NCBI GenBank assembly: GCA_021234155.1 | Contig: JAJEKV010000005.1 | Coordinates: forward strand, 14,813,468-14,877,467 | Origin: Isoetes taiwanensis | Lineage: Eukaryota; Streptophyta; Lycopodiopsida; Isoetales; Isoetaceae | Direction of reading: 5' to 3' | Length of the DNA: 64,000 nucleotides | In this document: positions 1-10,982 of the stretch, piece by piece | Layout of the letters: each line of letters opens with the position of its first letter | How positions within the stretch are numbered: position 1 is the stretch's first letter | Position numbers and translations under genes: made by a program | Notes under the pieces: generated by a model | The model's input: only the letters and a program-made list of their open reading frames with translations | What the model was told of the DNA's origin: nothing | The model's database searches: none

Positions 1-1200
1 TGGTATACTTCGTTCAGAGTTACGTATTGCTCTTGATGAACACTCAACCACCGAACCATCTAGTAACCCCTTTCCGGATACCTAATAGAAGCGAGAATAG
101 AGCCGGGGAAGGAAGGTAGTATGTCTTTGTGGCGGACTTTAGAAAAGGCATTCAAGATCACGAGGAAAGCTCCTAAAATGATGGGCATGGAAGCACCGAG
201 AGAGGAAATGGTAAGAACAATTGCAAGACTATATTACAAAGGTATATGCAAAAATGGAACAAGAAGGGACCGTGATAAGCACGTGATACATGGATTCAAA
301 GCAGGGGTGCCTATCCTGGTGATTGAGTCTCCATGGGGCCGGGGGTTTTCCCAAAACAGAGCAGTTTGCAGGTAGGCGATTTCCAGGTTTCATTGCGACG
401 CATCGTGACCTAAAGCATGATGGCACAAAGAATAAAGGGACCAGTTACTAAAACCACTAAGAGATATTGGAAAGAGCGAGGGTCATGATGCTCTGGGGAC
501 CAAAATGAGATGTTTTAAGATTTGGGATGCAATGTTCAATAAACCGATGGGGTTTTAGCGGGTGGCGAAAAGGTTCGTAACGAAATTAAGAATAATCGGT
601 GAATCGGTACTTCATTTGAATGCGGGTGGTATGTTTCCCTAATTATGGAATTTGAAGCTTATAGAGGATCGGGGGCCTAACAGAATAAGGAATGGACAAA
701 TAGGAAAGGATCTCCCGAGGGCAATTATCAATTTAAGGTGCGACACGGGTGTAATCATGATATCACGGTGTGTTTATTAGGTATCGATAGTCCTTTCCCC
801 ATGCTCTCTCACCTCAAAGGCGTTGCGCGGTGGCGTGCGAGAAGCAAATACGAGCAAGATGGGGACATCCGGTGCACACCACGATGATAAAGAGCCCGGC
901 AATGAGAGATACGGCCGGGGTAATCCGGGGAAGCCGGCGAGTAGGAGGCACACAAAAAGAAAGAGGGCTTATAATATGAACGTAGAAACGAGGCATAGCG
1001 TCCACAAATACGCTGGTCGGTTGATAATGGCAGCATCAGCGTTGCGGCATGATCAAGATTAAAGATGGGGAATAAAGGTACTATGCGAAACTAAAGGAAG
1101 CTAGCCGAGAAAAGGCTGCAATAAACCATTTGATGGCTGGTAGCACCGTTGAAATTCAAACCATGCTACATATAAGTCCGGTGCCTTAGGGCACAAAGAG
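1..1200. other. Unassigned AT-rich DNA with one weak reading frame
   Basis: No recognisable gene. A plus-strand reading frame at 121-375 (84 codons, basic) is long for this composition, but I cannot assign it to a family and it has no clear splice partners. Short opposing frames at 809-1062 overlap one another on both strands and look like chance. The stretch resembles decayed repeat DNA. Confidence 0.3.
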
Positions 1201-1204
1201 ACAA

Positions 1205-1290
1205 ATAATTCTATTCTATTCTATTACCATTCTCATTCTATTCCATTGTTCTATTATTCTATTCTATTCTGCTACTCTATTCTATTCTGA
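1205..1290. repeat. ATTCT pentanucleotide microsatellite
   Basis: Imperfect tandem run of the pentamer ATTCT, with interruptions such as ACCATTCTC and GCTACTCT. Simple repeat with no coding potential. Confidence 0.85.
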
Positions 1291-1508
1291 AATTCAATTG
1301 CGTATCCTCAAATTCCCACTCTTTTGCTGGCAATGGCCAGGTGTTCCTATAACTATATCATCTTCGAACAATTGTAGATGATCTACTCATAGGTAAATAG
1401 ATGTCCACTGCTTTTGCCAGCCTGCAAGCAGAGGGCATCAGCAGAAGAAAAATATGGCGCCCATTTTGCTTCAAGGCCTCCTGGCTTCACGCTGACGCGT
1501 TATAACGG

Positions 1509-1590
1509 CACTAATGTCATGGTTAACACATCGATGCAATCATTAGAGCCAAAACAACAAATGCTTATACACAAAGCTAAATCTAACACC
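1509..1590. repeat. Short direct repeat, copy 1 (mate at 2478-2556)
   Basis: About 80 bp, beginning CACTAATGTCATGGTTAACA and ending near ATCTAACACC, is repeated with few changes at 2478-2556. The pair brackets the fossil reading frame at 1592-2482. Such flanking repeats could be terminal repeats of a small retroelement, but I see no primer site or polypurine tract that would prove it. Confidence 0.6.
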
Positions 1591-1591
1591 G

Positions 1592-2184
1592 TTCTATTTG
1601 CAAAGTAATGACATAGTACGTGTGCTATGGTTTATAGTTGTTTATGTTCAATACTTTGAATTGCGATCATCTAATATTTATTCCATAGAAATTTTTGGTT
1701 AAAAGCTTGTATAGTCTAACCATGGGCATGTAATAAACCTATTGTTAAATCGATGCATGGTTTTTCTTGTCTTTGGGGGTTATTGTGTATACATGACAGA
1801 AATTTTCAACGATTCTCCAGATCCGTAAGAATGTGTTTGTTTATATTTCAGGGTGACCCTGTAAGAACATAGTCATGGCTAGAACCAATATTTCTACTTC
1901 TAGGAGGATTGCAAAAGTTCATCAACTGATGTCTAACCATGATGCCATCATACCGGACTGTACACAGAATGCTGATCTAATTGAAGATTGAAATGGTGTT
2001 GAGAAGGATATAAACCTGTATGTGCAGCTTGCTTGTCGATTTAGAAAGATCAAAGTTCAGTGTCTGGTGCCTTGGATGGAAGATTTGAAATGGAGCTTTC
2101 TAAACTTGGGGCTATGAGAACACTCCTAGTGAAATCAGTGCAGGTTTTAAAGGGGCAAAAGCTAAACATCAAGAGGACATTCCC
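1592..2184 (+). repeat. Fossil coding duplicate, copy 1
   Basis: About 590 bp closely similar to 10351-10982, in the same orientation. Both copies contain a decayed plus-strand reading frame beginning with ATGGC, followed by codons resembling IAKV(Y/H)QLMSN and NINLYVQLAC. Copy 1 lacks about 44 bp present in copy 2, just upstream of the VQLAC segment, and carries further frameshifts. Similarity between the copies reaches upstream of the ATG into non-coding DNA, so a repeat unit was duplicated, not only an exon. I do not recognise the protein. Confidence 0.7.
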
Positions 2185-2482
2185 GGTGAACTTAATTCAA
2201 AAACTAAATATCTTGAGCAGCATACAGAATACTCATAATGATGCTTCTATTGCTACTTGATGATGAATTTGAAACCAAAGATGCTCTGAGGGAAAAGCAT
2301 GTAAAGGACATATACGAATTTGGTCTAGAGGAAAATGGCAACAAACATAAAGGGAAAATTGCCCTTAAACATGAGATTACAAATCGAACTTGGACATCCT
2401 TTAAGAAAAAAAAAATGTCACCTTATACGCTTCAAGGCCTTCTATTTAGCATAGTACAACATTATCTCTTGCAAGCACACTA
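2185..2482 (+). pseudogene. Continuation of the fossil reading frame, unknown protein
   Basis: Downstream of the duplicated block a hydrophilic, lysine- and glutamate-rich reading frame continues (best stretch 2238-2483, containing LLLLDDEFETKDALREK). It looks like charged coiled-coil sequence and is absent from the second copy at 10983 onward. The protein family is not recognised. It ends shortly before the second short direct repeat. Confidence 0.3.
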
Positions 2483-2556
2483 ATGCCATGGTTAACACAT
2501 CATGCAATCATTAGGCCAAAACAACAAATGTTTATACACAAAGCTAAAACTAACAC
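2478..2556. repeat. Short direct repeat, copy 2 (mate at 1509-1590)
   Basis: Second copy of the roughly 80-bp repeat described at 1509-1590. It differs by a few substitutions and small indels. Confidence 0.6.
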
Positions 2557-2739
2557 ATGTAAAGTAGCATTTAATTAAAATTGGGTCAAATCTAGAAATT
2601 TGGGACTTAGGCCCGAAAAATGGGACTCATACTATAGAAAAAAAAAAAATGCTTGAATAAATTAGACATCACACACAAGAGCTGGGTAGCTTGTTTTTCT
2701 TCATAAATTTTACAAACCACTAGTTGAGAAGGAGTAGAG

Positions 2740-2940
2740 CAAATGGGGAGGGAAAGGGAGGAGGGAAGGCAGGGGGGGAGGGAGGGAGGGAGGGTCTTGG
2801 GGAGGCGGAGGAGGGAAGGGCAAGGGGGGGAGGGAGGTCTTACAGGGGAAGGGAGGAGGGGGAAGGGCAAGGGGGAGGAAGGGGGCGGGGCATGGGGAGG
2901 AGGAGGAGGGGCAAAGGGGGGAGAAGGGGGGGGTTCCATG
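2740..2940. repeat. Polypurine G-rich low-complexity tract
   Basis: About 200 bp almost entirely of G and A on the plus strand, with many runs of three or more Gs (GGGAGGGAGGGAGGG near 2778). The long proline-rich frames readable on the minus strand and the glycine/arginine-rich frames on the plus strand are consequences of composition. The tract has G-quadruplex and triplex potential. Confidence 0.85.
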
Positions 2941-2949
2941 GCTAAACAA

Positions 2950-4880
2950 CCATTCAAAAATAAAAAGATTAATTAGACAGCTTAAATAATATAATTAATT
3001 AACTAATTAATTAGACAATAAATAATTAAACAATTTAGACAATGTTGAGAAATTTTTTTTCTCGCCTCGTGTAGGCGAGAATAGGCATAATTCCTCCATT
3101 AGTGCTCCCCAATCCTTCGTGAAGCCCCCATAGCGGATGCCCAAGGTAAGCAGGCCCAAATATTTCTTTTGTTGAAGCCCATTGAAACATTATACACAAA
3201 AAAATAAGAATAAAACTCAAAAAAGTAAACATTATAATCCTTTCAGACTCAAAGTCGAGAAGGCACCCTCTGATTTCATGCCACAATGGATAGATCAGCT
3301 CATCTTGCTCTTCATTATCACATTCCAAAAGCATAAGCGCTCTTCCTATCGAGGGATATAATAGCTAACTCTTCATATCACTGATAAAACTACATTCTTT
3401 GGCCGAGATGCTTGGCGGAAGCGGGGAGGGAGGAGGATAATTCGATCACGTAAACTCTGAGGGGCAGGCTGCAGCAGCTCTTCCATCTACGGCCAGGAGT
3501 GGAATAGGCATTCATAGACATTTGCCGGTTTTTGGTACAAATCCGTTCGAGGGGAGGCTCAAGGAGGGGGCGATTGTGCGATGCAATGCAGTGAGTTTCG
3601 AGGAAGGCAGCTCTACCCCGAATCTTTGAGGATGCCACGCCTTCCACCAATATTAACTCTTCCTATCATTATATCCCTGTTAGAATTTACCTTAGCTTGT
3701 AGCCCGTTAAGTTAGGAATAAGTTTATTTTTTTAGCGCCGGTTAAACTTATAAGATACTCTTGTGTTCGCACCAAGACTAAGTTAACTTTAGTTAAGACT
3801 TTAACCCTAGCGGAAACTAGTTAAATCCTTTGAGACTAGAACAAGTTAGGTTATTTTTTTTTAACTTAACAATAAAATAAAAATGTGTTAGCACTTGCCT
3901 TAGTTAAGTTAGTGCTAACTTAATGCTAGCGGCAATTTCCCTTGCAGTGCCTATTAAGTTAGTCTAACTTAAGGCTAGCGGCAATGCCTTCACACATTAG
4001 ATCCATTAGGTTTTTTTTTAACTTAATGCTAACAGCAATACCTTCGCACATACCTCCGTTAAGTTTTATTTTTGTTTTCTATTAAGTGCTTCAAACAATT
4101 GTCCTCTTCTTGTGCCATGAACAAAGTAACATATGAACTCATTACCATCATGATATCGTGCACTTGTTGATCATATATTCTATCTCATTAAAACACGACA
4201 TAATGAACTTGTTATTCAAAGCTTATCATTGGATTCAAAGCCTACCATTGTGTTGGGCTCTAGGTGTTCTATTATGTGGAACCAATATCAGAATATGTAA
4301 GCTACACATAGGCTGATATTTTTGGTTTTATGGCGGGACGGCTTGACCAATGACATAATGTCTTGCTCATTATAATGAACATGAGCAAAGGCAAGCTGAC
4401 CAATGACATAATGTCTTGCTTATTGGTCATTTATGAGCAGAAAAATAGTGGTCATTGTCTGAACATGAATAGAAAACATAAAATGGCATTCAGATAACAT
4501 GTGACAATTTCTTAAGCTACAAAAAGAAAACATCTTTACATGGCCTCCCTGCAAATAGGTTTCTGTGATTCCAGAAAGCTTGTTGGACTACCCTTATATG
4601 GAAATGTCCCTTTGCAAGAAGCTTGCGGCGGCGGAACATGTTACGCAACAACATTCTATGCAAGTAAAGAAGAGGAAAAACCGCAGAATGTGCTTCAAAA
4701 GAACTTCCCCACACAAGCTTGCATCCAAATGAACAAGCAACAAGCAAATGCAAAGCGCCAAGTTTTATTACCTTCACTGTTATTTTTTATAGTACAAATG
4801 GGCATCATTACCCTACAGGACAATAAAATGACACGACAACCAATTACCACAAGAATCTCATTCTAAATCAAACCGACGAG
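2950..4880. other. AT-rich intergenic DNA with degenerate GTTAAGTTAG repeats
   Basis: No supportable gene. From about 3690 to 4080 there are short degenerate repeats around CTTAATGCTAGCGGCAAT and GTTAAGTTAG. A related TTAACTTA-rich stretch recurs at 7370-7620. A pair of near-identical phrases around GACCAATGACATAATGTCTT lies at 4344-4420. A 116-aa minus-strand frame at 2607-2957 is a shadow of the polypurine tract. Confidence 0.5.
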
Positions 4881-4884
4881 AATG

Positions 4885-6870
4885 TACTTGCTCACAAATG
4901 ATTCTTGCCCGGCCGGATCTAGGCTGCACTTAAGATCAATAAAGGCTGCATCATCTTCATGTAGTAGCACACTTTTGGCCTCTAACACATTCCTCTCCTT
5001 AAAGGACTGCAATAATGTCAATCCTCAACTTTCTCTAGTTCTTTACAAGCCCATATGTTCATCGGTTCCTCATGTTTTACTTCATGCCTACACTCTCATA
5101 GATGTTTGCCATCAATGCATAAGGCTGCTTGAGGCTGATTTGCATCAACACCAACAAAGACTTCGAAGGCAAGCTTTGCCGGCACTACATTGACCTATGC
5201 ACATTACATCATACGGATTCTGAGATGTCAACATTGATAAAAATAGAGATTACGTAAAGGCGAGGTGCGGTTCTTAAATTGGCAATCAATGCACACATGG
5301 GTTTATCTTACATGGATGACTTCCATCAGGAATTCACCATGTATCCAACTACTAACATCCTCCTTTGTTCTCATGGAGGTATCTACAGAAAGCAATGATG
5401 ATCGAAGAATATGTATCTTTGGGTTTCACTTCCCTTCAAAAAAAGTTCCAACCAGTCCGATCCATGGTGGGATTTTGCCTTAGATGTAGCGAGGATACAT
5501 TTACAAAGTCATGTGACCTCATGCTAAGGATGCAATACCCTACGGACTTTCTCTAACGAACCGAGGGGATATGCAAGGGTCCTTTACAAGCTTCGGCACT
5601 AATGTTCACTTTGACAAGGTAAGCATGTCTTCCACCCGGCTTGGAGCATATTCAATCTATCCAGTTAACGGTGGAAGTCTAGTAGAAAGTGCTTGTCTGA
5701 GAGAAAATAATGCCACATTTGGCCTTTGAATTGTACAAGGAAGATCTTTTTGTGCCACCCTTGACAAGTTTTAAGTGGGGAATCATAAAGATATAATGCC
5801 TAATTGGCAATGCACGAGGATTTTGAGGAATTTTGTAGCGAGTTGGACCTTTTGAAGACTACCACGGAGGAATGACTCACGGTGGTCATATCCGATGCGC
5901 AAGATGTTAAATGTGTGGACTTCATTGGAGCCAAGAGTGAATTGAAGGCCAATGTGAGTCTTTGTTTTCTGAGTAGTAGACCAAAGGATGGGTCAGCATC
6001 TAGCATCACGAAAGTTCAGCTCTTGATGGTCTCGGCTTGCGGTGAAGGTGCGTGGGAAAGTTCCTTTGGACAACTTTGTATGGTGGGATGCCTTGGGGAG
6101 AAAAGGACGATTGCATTGCTTTCGAATTTGTGGCTACATTCCCTCACCCTTTCCTTGAAACAAAGAAGCATATTTGTTGGCGGTGTTTTCATTTGTCAGT
6201 GCAGGGATTCCTTTTATCCCTTGACATTTTACCAAACACTCTATCGCAGTTCTTCTATTTGGTTCAGCCAATAAATTGTCATATAGATATTCAAGAAGCT
6301 GATCAAAATTTGGTGCAATTACGGAAAGTGAAGTTCCTTCAATGCTTGGTGATAAAGTTATTTTGTCATTGTTGAAGTACCCTACACAAGATAAAGGGAG
6401 ATTGAGCCAAGACCTCCTTTATCCATTCAGGTCTTATTTCCCATGATGATGCAGACAGTTTCCAACATCAGACTAGCTTTCTAAGCTTTGACATTATAGC
6501 TGTGGAGGATGTGCACCTAAGATAGTAAACCATATCACTGCATCTGGGTTAAGAGGCATGGTCTTAATCATTGCCACTGCATCATCTAGCTGGTTGGCCC
6601 CACTTTGCATCATCTAGCTGGCTGGCTGGTCTTAATCATTCCTTTGCATCGGCTAATTTGGTTGACCAAGAAGATCAACCATACATGAATAATGGTCAAT
6701 TGATCCCATACTTTGAGTACATGAGTTGGAATTATTCATTTCCTTTCTCCACAAGACCAGCATGGCTGCACATGGTAAGTATGGAGGTAAAGGTGATACC
6801 ATTTGGAAGTATGCCTTCATCCCGCATTCTATCAAATAGATCAAGCGTGCATTAAAGAGTGCTTTGCCAT
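4885..6870 (-). pseudogene. PPR protein relic (E-type pentatricopeptide repeat)
   Basis: Minus-strand fragments match the C-terminal region of plant PLS-class PPR proteins, which bind organellar RNA and guide editing or processing. At 6850-6650 the phrases LFDRMRDEGILPNGITFTS and CSHAGLVEKGNE are followed, after frameshifts, by DHYSCMVDLLG; at about 6565-6500 comes MPLNPDAVIW and LGA. These are the PPR-L2/S2 and E-motif landmarks in the right order. A second piece with MANIYESVGM and NMRNR (E-motif) lies at about 5150-5080. Roughly 1.2 kb of unrelated DNA separates the pieces. Several stops and frameshifts make a functional gene unlikely. Start and end are approximate. Confidence 0.7.
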
Positions 6871-7200
6871 AAATCTAAAGTGTAAAGGAATTTACATCAT
6901 TGTAGGTACATGCCTTCCCTTTATCTTAGTGAAAATATATTTTGAAGCCGGATATTGCTTTTGATCGGGCCTACATAAGCCCAATCGGGGATGAGGGCTA
7001 ACAGCTTGACAACGAGGAATGGATCCTATTACTTTCGAAGGCATGTCGATGCTCATCTTGGAGTCGACATTTCCGGGCCAACCACGGTACCCACATGCCC
7101 ATTCATACCAAAGCCTTCTTGGCCATTTAGGTTTAAGCGGATTTTGCTCCAAGGGAGGTGTAGATCTGTTGTTACGATGTAGCTTGGGAAGAAGCGGACC

Positions 7201-7317
7201 CTACTTGCTATTGCTGACCCCTGCGGCTATTGTCCGACCACGATCTATGCCACGACCTATGCCACGACCTTGGCCTCGATGGGAGCTCGGTTTCGAGCTC
7301 GAGATCTCCGTCGCCAT
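7201..7317 (-). CDS. Possible first exon, GR-rich N-terminus of unknown protein
   Basis: A short minus-strand frame of 38 codons starts at an ATG in favourable context (gagaaATGGCG). It encodes a serine-rich start followed by RGQGRGIGRGIDRGR, an RGG-like basic stretch. It ends at TAG, but a GT one base earlier could be a splice donor. It lies upstream of the PPR relic on the same strand but does not look like a PPR transit peptide. Family unknown. Kept because start context and composition look coding. Confidence 0.3.
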   Translation of the reverse strand: MATEISSSKPSSHRGQGRGIGRGIDRGRTIAAGVSNSK

Positions 7318-7329
7318 TTCTCCGATTTT

Positions 7330-9180
7330 CGATAGCTTTCGATAGCGACTCGTCAGGCAACACTGCGTTAAAAAGTTAAAAAGTTATAGTGACCTTTTTC
7401 GAGGTCACTTTAATTTTCAATGTATTTTCGATTTTGGGTTAAGATTCAGTTAAATTTACTAACTTAACTTAGACTAGTGTGAACCCAACTTAAATTAACC
7501 CTTTTAGGTTAAAAAAAATTAGCGAGAATGTTAAATAAAATAGCTAATGGAAAACTAACCTAGCTTCTTTGGTGTGAAAACAAATTGATTTAAAATCTTA
7601 GCGGAATCCTAACTAGCAGTAGTCGCGAAGGTACCCTTATATTAACATATATCGTTATCCATTATTGTTATCCAAATTTGTTATCAAAATGCTCTGCTTG
7701 CATCTGTTGCTTCAATCGCTGGTGGCGGAGAAACTTGCCCCTGATTCGAAATTAAATTCAAACTCTTTTCTCCCAATCTTTCTCTTCCTCCTAAAAATTT
7801 GGTTTTGGGTGCGAGGCGGTCGATTCGAGCCGTTTCTACTCCCTCATCATCTCATTACGCCTGTTTCTACCGCGCTATGACATTTTAGCCCTAAATCCGA
7901 TCCTTTTGGGTTTCTTTCGCCCAATCATCCAGCGGTTATGACTCTTTCCTTGCCGCCCATGATTAAATGATCTGGCGAGAAAAGAATGAGATGAAGGGTC
8001 TTGGGAGTTGAAAGAAAGTGAGAAGCGGAGGATCTTGAGGAGAAGAAGCTTCTATATCTTATATTCAGAGAAGAATGGACGAATGGATTCAGAGAAGCCT
8101 CCTTCTTTCTGCCCTCTCTGCCGGATGCTTTGCATCTGCATTTTTTCATCTGCCGGATCTTTATCATCTGCATTCTTTCATCTGCCTCCTTCTTTACATC
8201 GCTGCTCGCCAAATCCTTTGCTCGGCGGATCGGGGAGTTTGAAAACTAGACCATGGCGGCTTGGGAAAATAAAAATTTTGAGCCCTATGTCATAATTTTT
8301 TGGATCTCGACTCTCCATAAGCGGTTCTTGGGTCAATTAGGTGGGAGCTATGGCTATGGGGCTTCTTAGGAAACAAAAAGTTCAAGTGGTACAAAGGATC
8401 TTCGTCTCAAAGGTATGTACCAAATTTTAAAATTCAAGCACGGGCGGGAAAAAAAGGCGGGGTATTAGAAAAAAGCGGGGTAAAATAATACGCTGAAAAA
8501 GAAAGTGTAAAATAAATACTAATAATATAGGATTACATTTTGACGTGTCCCCAATTTCTCTTTTTTTTATGTGTGTGCTACTATGTTCATCGTTAAACAT
8601 TATGTTGTTGTCATGGTGCACCTTTTCTGGGCATATATTCTTATTCTAAAGGGAAAAATTAACTTTGCAAAGATCATGATATATATTTTACACCTTGTTT
8701 AACCCATTTTGAAGGTTTAAGACACAAAATGGGGACAAGTACTATATTAATAGGTCTAATGCATATTAATAGATTTAATACATAGGTCTATACAAGATTA
8801 TACTATACTTTAAATTAGTTCACTTTATTTCAAAGGAAATGATGCATGGCTATACTATATATTGCTTGCATGGACCATGTGCTAGTATGCTATACTATAC
8901 TATATAACTATATATTGCTTTATGCGCACCATGTGCTAGTATGCTAATCGTGTATTATGAAATTGTGGTAGTATAAAGTACTAATGTGTGCTAATTAAGC
9001 TATGCTAGTATAAAAATGCTAATGTGTGCTAATACTAATGTGTGCTAGTATAAAACAATTGTTAAATACTAATGTGTGCTAAATACTAATGTCTTTGTAG
9101 AGAAAAACAATAAACTATGGTGTGATAGAATAATAAACTATGGTGGAAAATTAGATGGATAGATAGATAAAATGATGCTC
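7330..9180. other. Intergenic DNA with AT-rich tandem phrases
   Basis: No gene recognised. The part at 7370-7620 is TTAACTTA-rich, like 3690-4080. From about 8860 to 9080 there are short tandem phrases (CTAATGTGTGCTA and ATGTGCTAGTATGCTA repeated). Reading frames near 7925-8295 occur on both strands and are probably chance. Confidence 0.4.
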
Positions 9181-9214
9181 ATAAAAAATAATCTCCGGCC
9201 CTTGAAATTGCCTT

Positions 9215-9660
9215 TTTACTCGAAATTTTGCCTTTCGGCTTCTCGAGGTCGAGAAAGGCCCTCAACCTAGTTTTTGGCTTTGAGGCTACCTTTCTCGACT
9301 TGCGGTCGAGAAAGGCCTTCGACCCCCCTAAAACTGCGTTTTTTGGCTTTGGTTTTTCTCGGCTTCTGGTCGAGAAAGGATCCATTCCCTATAACTGCGT
9401 TTTTGCTTTGTTGCCTTTTCGAAAGGCCCGACCTAAAACACGTGTTTTTTGCTTTCATTTTGCCTTTCTCGACTTCATGAGTCGAAGAAGACCTCCCATT
9501 CCCTAAAACTGCGTTCCCGGCTTTGGTACGCGCCTTTCTCGACTCGTGGTCGAGAAAGACCTTCTGATTCTGTGTTTTTCCTACGAGCTGCCTTTCTGGG
9601 CTTCGAGTCGAAAGGCTCTCGGCTATATTTTCAAAAATGGCCCTAAGAGCTGTGTTTTAT
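9215..9660. repeat. Hairpin-bearing minisatellite, about seven units of 50-75 bp
   Basis: Tandem degenerate units each contain a version of CCTTTCTCGAC, a short loop, then GTCGAGAAAGG, followed by a spacer ending in a phrase like AAAACTGCGTTTTTGGCTTT. The clearest hairpin is 9289-9315 with 11-bp perfect arms and a 5-nt loop. Units begin near 9215, 9291, 9355, 9416, 9463, 9533 and 9592. The overlapping long frames on both strands arise from the repeat. Confidence 0.85.
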
Positions 9661-9714
9661 TTTATTTTTTTTGCAGCGTAGCATCCTTGACTAACTTGAT
9701 TTTGTCTTTTTGCA

Positions 9715-9851
9715 GTCCTTATCTTGACCGGATGGTACATGCTTGGGAGCAATGAAAAGACCAGTTCATTGAAAAGGTGCGAGAAGAGGGTGGTGACATC
9801 AATTGGACATACAAACACGTGGCCCATGAAGGAACTCCTCATACAATGTAA
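9715..9851 (+). CDS. Possible terminal exon, unknown protein
   Basis: A plus-strand reading frame follows an acceptor-like site (TTTTTGCAG ending near 9715). It encodes LDRMVHAWEQ, then one in-frame TGA, then a hydrophilic stretch ending HEGTPHTM and stop. The composition looks coding, and the TGA could be a Trp codon if one base is wrong. No family recognised and no upstream exons identified because a minisatellite precedes it. Confidence 0.25.
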
Positions 9852-10350
9852 AGTTGCTCAGGTGACTTGGAGAGCTCCGCAGCGCCCTTTGCACTAGGTG
9901 GTTCATGTGTGAAAGGGTGTAATCATTGTGCCCTTATCGACCACTATGGTCTCTTCACCCTTGTAATATATATTGTAATGAGCCCATTTATAAATATAAG
10001 GTATCTCAAAACTAGTATTTTTGGTGGTATTTTTTTGCTTAATTTTTGTTGGAATTTGTGATCTCTTGTCTACCCACCTAAAAAGCAGGCCAAAATGTTC
10101 ACCCTAAGAATCTTTTCAACTAGAACTTTGGTTTCAATCTGTAATGAAATTCCTATGTTTGAGTTGCATTGTTCGTGTTCTCGACTCGCTATCCGAGAAA
10201 ACTGTAAGAGAGCTTGGATGCATACTAACAGACAAAAATTCGAATTATGGACAGTTTTCGAGTCGGGGTGCTCCTTTTTGTGTAAAATAACAGGGTTCCG
10301 AAAAAAAGTGGGAATGGAATGAGACCCACTATAATTAATAACGACTTATG
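9852..10350. other. Intergenic DNA, nothing recognised
   Basis: AT-rich sequence with two short chance frames (9867-10061 and 10095-10322). No motif, repeat or gene identified. Confidence 0.4.
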
Positions 10351-10982
10351 TTCTATTTGCAAAGTAATGAATAGTACATGTGCTATGCTATGGTCGTCCT
10401 GTTGAATACTTTCAGTTCGTTATCATCTAATACTTACTTCAACAGAGAAATTTTGGTTAAAAGTTTGTATAGTCTAACCATGGTCGTTTTATAATAAACT
10501 GTTGTTCGTTGATATATGATTTCTTGTCTTTGAGGGCTACTGTGTATACATGACAGAAATTTTCAACGATTCTCCAGATCTGTAAGAATGTGTTTGTTTA
10601 TATTTTCAGGGTGACCATGTAAGAACGTGATCATGGCTGGAACCAATATTTCTGCTTCTAGATGGATTGCAAAAGTTTATCAACTGATGTCTAACTATGA
10701 TGCCATCATATCGGACTATATACAGAATGAGAAATATTACAGAAAACTTAGAGGGATCTAGAAATGAGCTGGTTTAGTTGAAGATTGGGATGATGCTGAG
10801 AAGAATATAAACCTATATGTGCAGCTTGCTTGTAGAGATGGGAAAGATCAAAGTTCAGTGTTTGGTGCCTTGGATGCAAGATTTGAAATGGAGCTTTCTA
10901 AGCTTGAAGGCTATGAGGACATTCTTGGTGAAATCAGTGCAGGTGTTAAAGGGGCAAAAACTAAACATCAAGAGGACATTCC
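10351..10982 (+). repeat. Fossil coding duplicate, copy 2
   Basis: Direct duplicate of 1592-2184 and the better preserved copy. A reading frame from ATG at 10633 encodes IAKVYQLMSNYDAIISDYIQ, then two stops in quick succession (near 10758-10766). The same frame continues through LYVQLACRDGKDQSSVFGAL and LSKLEGYEDILGEISAGVKG. The long uninterrupted second half and charged pattern suggest a former helical protein domain of a real gene, which I cannot name. The similarity extends upstream of the ATG. Confidence 0.65.

Noticed and set aside
2607-2957. 116-codon proline-rich minus-strand frame and overlapping Gly/Arg-rich plus frames
   Set aside because: They are produced by the GA-rich low-complexity tract and are open in several frames at once.
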